29,449 nucleotides of DNA from the NCBI GenBank assembly GCA_964250805.1, contig CAXUHG010000067.1, positions 1 to 29,449 on the forward strand, in the 5' to 3' direction. The notes under the pieces were generated by a model. That model was not told the DNA's origin. It saw nothing but the letters and a program-made list of their open reading frames with translations, and did not search any database. The DNA is from JBBQVS01 sp964250805. Its GTDB lineage: Bacteria; Chloroflexota; Ktedonobacteria; Ktedonobacterales; Ktedonobacteraceae. Every line of letters begins with the position of its first letter. The first letter of the stretch is position 1. Below are positions 23,533-29,449 of this stretch, piece after piece. Position numbers and translations under genes: made by a program.

Positions 23533-24624
23533 TCAGAGGACCTTCCAGACTCGGACGACTCGGTCATCGCCTGCTGAAGCGATACGGGTGCCATCAGGAG
23601 ACCAGGCAACCGTCCGTACTCTGTCAGTATGCTCTCGGTAGGTGAAGAGCCTTTTGCCACTTGTTGGACTCCACACTTGAACTATGTTGTCTGTCTCGAC
23701 TGACGCAATCCGTTTTCCATCAGGAGACCAGACAACCACTTGAATATCAGCTCTGCTATCGTGCCCCAAATAAGCCCAGCTTTTCTGACCAGTGACGGCA
23801 TCCCAGAGTTGAATACCCCCGTTGGTGGCAAAGAGGACATCAGGGCAACTTCCCCCTGAAGCGATGCGGGTGCCGTCAGGAGACCACGTAACTGCATTGA
23901 CATAGTTGAAGTCCTTGCCAAGCGCATCTGGAATTTGATATATCCAAACCTTCTGACCATCCTGTGCCTTCCAGACCTGGACAGAGCGTGCCCAGCCACC
24001 TGAGACGATGCGCGTGCTGTCAGGAGACCAAGCAAAAGACGATAGAAATGGATGACCTTTATAGTTCAAGAAGAGGTGACCACTAGTCGCATCTCGTATC
24101 TCAACGGTGGTGCCTGTATCAGCAGTTCCATAGGTACCAATTTGTTTTCCATTAGGAGACCACGCAATGTTTGCACCAACCGTATTCTCTGAAACATCGT
24201 GATGCGTCCAAATCTGCTGACCAGTGCTTGCATTCCAGACCTGAATGGTGAAGTTATTGCCCGCCGATGCAAGACGGGTGTTATCTGGGGACCAAGCCAC
24301 ATCTGTGGCGTCAGGATGGCTCCGGTACGTCAAGAGATGCTGAGCATCCTTTGCATTCCAAACCTGGATCGTCGAATCCCATCCAGCAGAAGCGATGCGG
24401 GTGCTGTCAGGAGACCACGCAACTGAACTCACTCCAGACGGATGTCCAGCATAGGTGTACAGAGTGGGGGAAGGAGGGGAAGACTGGAAGAAAGGACTCC
24501 ACAAGGGTTCACTGATCGTTCCTCCTATCACCAATGCCCCTCCCACAAGTCCCCAGCGGAGCAGTTCCCGTCGTAAAGACAGCGGAGATTGCTCTGGATT
24601 ATTGTTCGGATATCTACTTGCCAT
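23533..24624 (-). CDS. WD40-repeat beta-propeller protein with N-terminal membrane/Tat-like signal
   Basis: Protein of 363 aa, start at ATG 24624 (MASRYPNNNPEQ) with GAGG 7 nt upstream. A twin-arginine-like N-terminus (SLRRELLRWGLVGGALVIGG, about residues 16-35) suggests export or anchoring with the propeller outside. Seven WD40 blades follow, each with a WSPDxxRIASxG core ending in QVW or similar (for example GWDSTIQVWN and DDRVVRVWKV), enough for one closed propeller. Such proteins are binding scaffolds. No kinase gene is adjacent, although a PknB-like kinase lies 19 kb away. The nucleotide repeats between blades are strong, so recent blade duplication is likely. Confidence 0.92.
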   Translation of the reverse strand: MASRYPNNNPEQSPLSLRRELLRWGLVGGALVIGGTISEPLWSPFFQSSPPSPTLYTYAGHPSGVSSVAWSPDSTRIASAGWDSTIQVWNAKDAQHLLTYRSHPDATDVAWSPDNTRLASAGNNFTIQVWNASTGQQIWTHHDVSENTVGANIAWSPNGKQIGTYGTADTGTTVEIRDATSGHLFLNYKGHPFLSSFAWSPDSTRIVSGGWARSVQVWKAQDGQKVWIYQIPDALGKDFNYVNAVTWSPDGTRIASGGSCPDVLFATNGGIQLWDAVTGQKSWAYLGHDSRADIQVVVWSPDGKRIASVETDNIVQVWSPTSGKRLFTYREHTDRVRTVAWSPDGTRIASAGDDRVVRVWKVL

Positions 24625-25672
24625 CAAATTTCCTCTCTGAAAAATTTCTTGCTTCTTGTGTTGTAACGTTGACTCAAAAGAGGCGAGCTATGGGAGCGAT
24701 ACAAGCGATCCATTGTAACTTGCATCATCCGTAGTATGCACCACTGCTTCTTGTGCAGCAGTCATATTTTTACAAACTTGTGACACTCTCGACGCATGAA
24801 ATGCATCAGAAACAGTAGGAACGGCAGCAAAGGGAGTGGAAAAGACTGTTTCCCAGTCCCTTCTATCGTTATGTGTCACGAGTATCGTTGTCTTCGTTCA
24901 TACTTAACCCACCTTTCTGCAGACAGCATTTGTAGAGCGTTCAGAGCATCTCTCTGCAGTTTTACGAGCGTAGTAGAATATAACTAGCTGCACGCTTAGA
25001 TGTGTACTTGCCATACTCGTAGAAAGGCGTCCTGCTCCACGGGTTGCAAAGACGAAGCATGTGAGCAATGTCATAGCTAGCAGTGTCACCATTGGTACTT
25101 GAGAAACATTGGGTCGTCGCATAAGCGGATCGTCTTTGTCCAAACGTACCTCTCTTCCGTGCCTCTCCGGGATGTCCCTTATTACAACTGCTCTTCTCCT
25201 CGGAAAACATTGCTTGAAACTCGAAAATTTTATCAGGCTCATATCTCTCTAACAAGAAGGGGAAATAGCAACTACACATAATATAGAGTATAGGCAAGCT
25301 ATGGGAAAAAAACTGTGAAGCAATTCACACTTTCCTATCGTTGTAGGAGCTGACCCACAACATGCGCTACAAGTCATTCTTTAAGGGGTCATCATGGGAT
25401 GATTATATCAAAATCGGAGAAACATAGGTTAAGAAGATAACGAACTGATGAGAGAGAAAATTTTGCTTTTCTCTCCTTCCTTGCCTCGTATTTTCTATGC
25501 GATTCATGCGTATAGGGTAATACGTCAGTGTTTCCGCTGGTTTTCTTGAATACTATCTCAGGAGTGGATTGGCTTCTGAAGCCAACTGATTGCTTAACGT
25601 ATGTTTCTCCCGTTTTGATATAGTCACCCCATCTTGTGGCAGAAAATAGGTTAAGAGGAACCAGTTCGAAAA
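24625..25672. other. Intergenic region of about 1 kb
   Basis: Only one weak gene candidate lies here (24904-25242, minus). TTGGCTT-CTG-AAGCCAA (25569-25585) is a perfect 7-bp hairpin. A near-repeat ATAGGTTAAGA occurs at about 25426 and 25647, the second just upstream of the recombinase relic. Nothing else is recognisable. Confidence 0.35.
24904..25242 (-). CDS. Possible 112-aa membrane-anchored protein
   Basis: The frame begins MSLIKFSSFKQCFPRRRAVV, contains a charged stretch and then a hydrophobic segment MVTLLAMTLLTCFVFAT (about residues 51-67), followed by a basic, Ser-rich part. GAGAG lies only 2 nt before the ATG, a poor ribosome site. An overlapping minus frame (24962-25297) is less plausible. 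No family is recognised, and this may not be a gene. It is on the same strand as the WD40 gene, 280 nt upstream of it. Confidence 0.28.
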   Translation of the reverse strand: MSLIKFSSFKQCFPRRRAVVIRDIPERHGREVRLDKDDPLMRRPNVSQVPMVTLLAMTLLTCFVFATRGAGRLSTSMASTHLSVQLVIFYYARKTAERCSERSTNAVCRKVG

Positions 25673-26289
25673 TTGAGTCAGATCATCGCCTATCTCCGAA
25701 CCTTGACGGACAGACAGGATTTAAACAACTAAAAATTAGAAATCCTGGAATGTACCCGCAAAAAAGAGATGAAAGTGGACGAGTTTGTCGAGATTACTAT
25801 GTCATCTCGCAAGACTGGCAAACAGCGACGCATTGAAGAAGCGCTGCATATGCTGGTCGACTCCGACACACTCATTGTCATTGAGCTTTCGCGTCTGGAT
25901 CGCAGCCCGGATGAAGTCACTGCTCTTGTGAATGAGCTGGTTGCTCGCAACATCCGCGTGATCATTCTCAAACAAAACCTGGATATTTTTCAGCACGATA
26001 TGATCTCCAAAATCTTTATCACTCTCTTTTCACTTTTTGCAGAATTGGAACATGATCTCATTCGTCTGCGAACCAAAGAAGCCTCGCTGCGAAAAAACAA
26101 CAGGGCGTTCTGTTGGGAAAACCAAAAGACACCATTCAGAAAAGCGAGTTTGACGCCGATCTGGAGCGGATCAAGGAGCTTCTCAAGTTGGGACTCTCGG
26201 TACGCAAAATCGCCACGCTTCTTGGCTACCACAACCATCTTGCACTCAACACCTACATCAACAGACGTAAGCTCCACGAACAAAGCTAA
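25673..26289 (+). pseudogene. Serine recombinase (resolvase family), triply inactivated
   Basis: The family reading starts at TTG 25673: SQIIAYLRTLTDRQDLNN, then TAA (25730-25732, where Gln is expected), then KLEILECTRKKEMKVDEFVE, LIVIELSRLDRSPDEVTALV and LFAELEHDLIRLRTKEASLR. At the A-run near 26092-26097 one base is missing; after it the C-terminal domain continues one frame over as LLGKPKDTIQKSEFDADLER to YINRRKLHEQS, stop at 26287-26289. The catalytic serine of the YxRxS motif is also replaced by Leu (TTG 25703-25705), consistent with a TCG to TTG change. Intact relatives of about 200 aa act as resolvases or invertases; this copy cannot. It may be the resolvase of a lost Tn3-type transposon. 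Confidence 0.88.
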
Positions 26290-26307
26290 TAGAAAATCCT
26301 CTTCAGA

Positions 26308-26904
26308 TTATCTTCCACGTACAGTATCAATTGCTTCGGCGTATAAATTATTTAAACTCTTTTTTCTATCACCTCTAACCCATACGTTCATAGCTGCGTC
26401 TAGGCATGCAATTGCACTTGAAACAATTGCTGTAGCTTTGATATCGGGTATTGAGCTAGTGTAACCCATTCGTTCTTGGATAATTGGCACAAGCACCCGT
26501 TGCCATTCAGCATGCTTTTGTGCATGTCTTGCGTGAAGAGATGGCGTTTCAAGTACGAGTTTCGCTATTGCGAAAGCTCGTTCATCAGAATACTTTGAGG
26601 AAGGCAGTGATGTAGCTGCACGCTCAAGAGCAATCCAAGGGTTCTCCTCTATGGGTCGAGCGGCAAGAGCCTCAGCCAGTATTCGCCCTTGGTTTTCTAT
26701 ATCACCAAGTACTATATCTTCTTTAGTGCCAAAATACCTAAAGAATGATCGCTTTGAGATTCCAGCGGCTGTCGCTATCTGTTCAATAGTCGTGTTATCA
26801 AAACCATCTTCCAGGAACATGTCTAACGCCACGTCAATAACTTGAGCGTGTATTATTGCGCGAGTCTTACTCCATAAATTCTCAACCGGTTCTGTTTTGT
26901 TCAT
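26308..26904 (-). CDS. TetR-family transcriptional regulator, probably leaderless mRNA
   Basis: Repressor of 198 aa starting at ATG 26904 (MNKTEPVENLWSKTRAIIHA). HTH: VIDVALDMFLEDGFDNTTIE, then QIATAAGISKRSFFRYFGTKEDIV, with the SFFRYF recognition helix common in actinobacterial regulators. The C-terminal domain (PSLHARHAQKHAEWQRVLVP) fits TetR_C family members seen beside hydrolase genes. There is no Shine-Dalgarno; a perfect TATAAT lies 6 nt before the ATG, so transcription should begin at the A of the start codon. It is divergent from a carboxylesterase gene and converges with the recombinase relic. Confidence 0.92.
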   Translation of the reverse strand: MNKTEPVENLWSKTRAIIHAQVIDVALDMFLEDGFDNTTIEQIATAAGISKRSFFRYFGTKEDIVLGDIENQGRILAEALAARPIEENPWIALERAATSLPSSKYSDERAFAIAKLVLETPSLHARHAQKHAEWQRVLVPIIQERMGYTSSIPDIKATAIVSSAIACLDAAMNVWVRGDRKKSLNNLYAEAIDTVRGR

Positions 26905-26910
26905 AGTAGC

Positions 26911-26972
26911 ATTATACACTAAGGTGCATACTTGACATAAGGTGCCAACAGGTCATATGGTGTCAATATAAT
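26911..26972. promoter_or_regulatory. Divergent TetR/carboxylesterase control region
   Basis: Leftward -10 TATAAT at 26916-26911 for the TetR gene. TAAGGTGC is repeated directly at 26920-26927 and 26938-26945 (18-bp period). TTGACA (26932-26937) and TGTCAA (26961-26966) are inverted partners. Rightward, TTGACA with an 18-bp spacer to TATGGT (26956-26961) could serve the carboxylesterase; TATAAT at 26967-26972 is an alternative -10. The repeats are probably the TetR binding sites. Confidence 0.55.
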
Positions 26973-26989
26973 TTATGATTGGAGAACAA

Positions 26990-28477
26990 ATGACCGATTA
27001 CATCACGACAAAAATAAATACTGGCATAATCAGAGGACTAAGAGCCAACGATGTTGATACATATCTCGGCGTCCCATATGCGGCACCTCCTGTTGGGAGA
27101 TTACGATATGCCGCACCAGAACCAGCGTCAGCATGGTCTGGTATACGCGATGCCCTCGAGCCAGGACCGTCCGCTCCCCAAGATGGCGCGAAAAGATTCT
27201 TTGGACTCGATATGATTGCCGTTACAGGTTCAGAGTGGCGGAGAGGCGATGACTACTTAACACTAAATATATGGACTCCATCATCTGCCAAAAATCTTCC
27301 TGTGATGGTATACATTCACGGTGGTGGCCTCGTTCTTGGTACGAAAGATGCTACTGTATACGACGGAAGAAACTTTGCACGAGATGGTGTCATTTCCGTC
27401 AATATCAACTATAGACTTGGTATAGATGGCTTCCTTGCTATTCCAGGAGTGCCAACAAATTTAGGACTTCGCGATATGCTGGCTGGGCTTGCATGGGTTA
27501 AAGAGAACATTACAGCGTTTGGTGGAGACCCTAATAATGTCACAGTCTTCGGAGAATCTGGTGGCGGTATTGCTGTTGCGTGTCTCCTATCGAGTCCTCT
27601 ATCTAAAGGCTTGTTCTCAAAAGCTATTATACAGAGTGGTCATGGATCAGCTGTATACCCACTTGAGATTGCTCATAGAGTAACGAAAAAAGTAGCAGAG
27701 ATTCTCAACATACCTGCTGACATTGACGGATTCCGATCCGTCGACGTTGAGAAAACCGTTGCTGCATTTAGACGTGTAGCACGACTTGGCACTGTAAACC
27801 TAAAAGACGAAAACGGTTTTGACCCATCATTTGGGCTTGGGGTTATCAATCCAATAATTGGAGATGATGTTCTACCCAGGCACCCGCTCCTTGCACTGCG
27901 CGAAGGTGCAGCAAAAGAGGTGCCGTTGATAATTGGCACGACGAAGAATGAAGCCAACTCCTGGTTTGCGCCAAACAGATTGATATTACTACCAACAATT
28001 CTCATTCGCCCGATTCTTCGACGTATGGTTTCTCATTCCGGCGAACTTATACAAGCGTATACAAAGGAGAGACGATCACGAGGCGGTGAAACTTTCACCC
28101 GTATCCTTACCGATCTCTCGTTCCGCTGGCCTGCACGTCAATACGCGGAAGCGCATCAGGGACAGACTTACGTTTATGATTTTGACTGGCATTCGCCAGC
28201 TAGCGGTGGTCGACTAGGTGCGGCCCACGGAATGGACATTGCGTTTGTGTTTGATAACCTCAAAACAGTAACCGGTTTGCACGGCATTGCTGGGAATAAT
28301 CCACCACAAAAACTCGCTGACGATATGCATCGCGTATGGCGAGAGTTTGCAAGTACAGGGTCGACGCATTGGCCTACATTTAAAGCTAACGAACGAAACG
28401 TCTACCTTTTTGGAAGTAATATCACGACCAAGGAAATGCCTCTTCCTGCTGCAGCTTTTTATCCAGATCCTAAGTAG
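26990..28477 (+). CDS. Type-B carboxylesterase
   Basis: Alpha/beta-hydrolase esterase of 495 aa without a signal peptide. ATG 26990 (MTDYITTKINTGIIRG) has TTGGAG 5 nt upstream. Hallmarks: YLGVPYAAPPVGRLRYAAPE at the N-terminus, the oxyanion loop YIHGGGLVLG (His110-GGG), the nucleophile elbow VTVFGESGGGIA with Ser190, the acid Glu321 in GTTKNEANSW and His413 in AAHGMDIAFVF, so the triad is complete. Length matches the para-nitrobenzyl esterase (PnbA) group. It is divergent from a TetR gene that probably represses it. The pair lies between a resolvase relic and a Tn3 transposase relic, so it may be transposon cargo (inference). Confidence 0.96.
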   Translation: MTDYITTKINTGIIRGLRANDVDTYLGVPYAAPPVGRLRYAAPEPASAWSGIRDALEPGPSAPQDGAKRFFGLDMIAVTGSEWRRGDDYLTLNIWTPSSAKNLPVMVYIHGGGLVLGTKDATVYDGRNFARDGVISVNINYRLGIDGFLAIPGVPTNLGLRDMLAGLAWVKENITAFGGDPNNVTVFGESGGGIAVACLLSSPLSKGLFSKAIIQSGHGSAVYPLEIAHRVTKKVAEILNIPADIDGFRSVDVEKTVAAFRRVARLGTVNLKDENGFDPSFGLGVINPIIGDDVLPRHPLLALREGAAKEVPLIIGTTKNEANSWFAPNRLILLPTILIRPILRRMVSHSGELIQAYTKERRSRGGETFTRILTDLSFRWPARQYAEAHQGQTYVYDFDWHSPASGGRLGAAHGMDIAFVFDNLKTVTGLHGIAGNNPPQKLADDMHRVWREFASTGSTHWPTFKANERNVYLFGSNITTKEMPLPAAAFYPDPK

Positions 28478-28500
28478 CGCATTTCATCACTGCCAATGAA

Positions 28501-28805
28501 CACAGCCCAAAACAGTATCAGGAAGCCACATTTGACCTCTCGTTTGCGAGCAAAAAGTGGCAACGGACGGCCCTAGTGAAACGTAAAGGGAAAAACGGTT
28601 CATTCGTCATCATCTAGAAACCTGTCTTTTTTCTTACCTAGCTGATGAACTCAAATCGGATGACATCAGTGTGACTGGTTCGGAACAGTTTGCTGATTAC
28701 CGGCACCAAATGCTTTCCTGAGAAGAATGTGAATCCAAAGTAGTTCAGTATTGTCAGCGGCTTAACCTTCCCATGACTGCTGAGGGTTTTGTCGAACACC
28801 TACGC
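28501..28805 (+). pseudogene. tnpA: Tn3-family transposase TnpA, internal fragment
   Basis: Two frames give a continuous Tn3 transposase segment: HSPKQYQEATFDLSFASKKW to LVKRKGK, then after a shift near 28600 RHHLETCLFSYLADELKSDD, ISVTGSEQFADYRHQMLS, a TGA (28719-28721) where Trp is expected, and EECESKVVQYCQRLNLPMTA to GFVEHLR. It covers roughly 100 residues from the middle of a protein of about 1000. It is cut at 28806 by an inverted-repeat element. Confidence 0.8.
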
Positions 28806-28965
28806 TGTAAATTACATTTTTAGATGGGCCAAAATCACACAATTAGGTGGGTCAAGTAATCTTGCTCTTTTCTATCTTCACACTTGTACGAAGGTTGTTT
28901 CATGCTGCCTGCTTGTATATCCATATAATTGTGTGATTTTGGCCCATCTAAAAAAGTGATTTACA
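28806..28965. mobile_element. 160-bp MITE-like element with 40-bp inverted repeats
   Basis: 28806-28845 and 28926-28965 are inverse complements at 38 of 40 positions (TGTAAAT at the tips, AGATGGGCCAAAATCACACA inside). The 80-bp interior encodes nothing. TA dinucleotides lie a few bases outside each end (28801-28802, 28968-28969), which would suit an IS630/mariner-type element, but the family is inferred. Left of it is Tn3 sequence and right of it IS110 sequence. Confidence 0.7.
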
Positions 28966-29262
28966 CGTAAAGGGAGTCCATGGCTGCGCAAACTCTTGGT
29001 GGAGGCGGCCCATGCGGCGGCCACACCAAGAACACGTATCTCTCGGCTCAGTACCATCGCAGCACGGCGAGGAGCGAAAACGGTCATGATCGCGGTGGGT
29101 CACATTCTCTTGACCATTATCTATCACATGCTTTCTGAACACCAGCCATATACAGATTTGGGCTGAAACTACTTTGATGAACAGGATCGACGAATCATCC
29201 AGAAGCGACTGGTACGACGGTTGGAGAAACTTGGCTATCAGGTTTCGGTCTCCGCCGCCTAA
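28966..29262 (+). pseudogene. IS110-family transposase, C-terminal remnant with a stop
   Basis: The reading RKGSPWLRKLLVEAAHAAAT, then ISRLSTIAARRGAKTVMIAV and GHILLTIIYHMLSEHQPYTD is the C-terminal domain of an IS110 transposase. After DLG a TGA (29164-29166) replaces the usual Gly codon. The frame then continues NYFDEQDRRIIQKRLVRRLE to VSAA and TAA at 29260-29262. The N-terminal DEDD domain is absent. It differs from both other IS110 sequences in the window. Confidence 0.8.
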
Positions 29263-29449
29263 CTGCTACCACAAACCAGTATTTTTCAGGAGAGTATCAA
29301 CTTTGTGTCAGAACCTGTAACGTTCATCTGGGAAAATATACGAGTCGGTGTCCACGCGACTGTATTCATGAGCATTTTATTCTTTCATAGGGAAGTTGCT
29401 AAAAGGAACTCACCGCCGACAGCTTCGGCCAACTCCGGCCCGAAGAGGG
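29263..29449. other. Window end, no gene
   Basis: Probably the right end of the IS110 remnant followed by other sequence. CTTCGG (29423-29428) and CCGAAG (29440-29445) form a hairpin at the window edge, with a GGCC pair inside. No open frame is supported. Confidence 0.35.

Overview
The window looks like an accessory, transposon-rich stretch of a large-genome soil bacterium. My best guess is a member of the Ktedonobacteria (Chloroflexota). The basis is resemblance only: a PknB-like kinase with a duplicated extracytoplasmic module, WD40 and YCF48-like propeller proteins, many TetR/HxlR/AraC regulators, F420-type and P450 redox enzymes, and dense ISL3, IS110 and Tn3-family sequences. There are no rRNA or tRNA genes to settle it.

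Layout. 1-4.7 kb (all minus strand): an AraC regulator whose C-terminal tail is frameshifted, a perfect 28-bp hairpin terminator, a YCF48-like propeller lipoprotein and a transmembrane Ser/Thr kinase. 5.1-6.7 kb (minus): three decayed genes in a row, two with frameshifts and a HEAT-like one with an in-frame stop, plus an inverted duplicate of one gene's 5' end. 6.9-8.7 kb: TetR regulator and aldo/keto reductase, each preceded by the same palindromic operator. 8.7-9.5 kb: no gene, but a 268-bp element with terminal inverted repeats. 9.5-12.2 kb: a class-C beta-lactamase-fold esterase, an assembly gap inside an inverted repeat, then a divergent pair (F420-type oxidoreductase and HxlR regulator) sharing a symmetric promoter, followed by a 40-codon gene.

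12.36-16.0 kb is an ISL3 element with a perfect 8-bp target duplication (GTTTTATG). A second, intact ISL3 element has inserted into its transposase gene. To its right lie the 3' part of an alpha/beta hydrolase gene and a Tn3 transposase C-terminal fragment. 17.5-20.7 kb: TetR regulator divergent from a P450 and ketopantoate-reductase-like pair. 20.9-23.0 kb: an IS110 remnant and, facing it, an intact IS110 transposase with a structured leader that could be its bridge RNA. 23.5-24.6 kb: a WD40 protein. 25.7-28.5 kb: a serine recombinase pseudogene with three lesions, then a TetR regulator (predicted leaderless mRNA) divergent from a type-B carboxylesterase. 28.5-29.4 kb: Tn3 transposase remnant, a 160-bp inverted-repeat element and an IS110 remnant, end to end.

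How the genes work together: the intact non-mobile genes are mostly regulator-enzyme modules (TetR/AKR, HxlR/F420 oxidoreductase, TetR/P450-reductase, TetR/carboxylesterase) of the kind that respond to small molecules, mixed with envelope signalling and propeller proteins. Between them lie mobile elements at every stage of decay. I saw no CRISPR array and no convincing new defence or biosynthetic system. The most notable signals are the nested IS, the symmetric divergent promoter, the possible bridge RNA and the short inverted-repeat elements.
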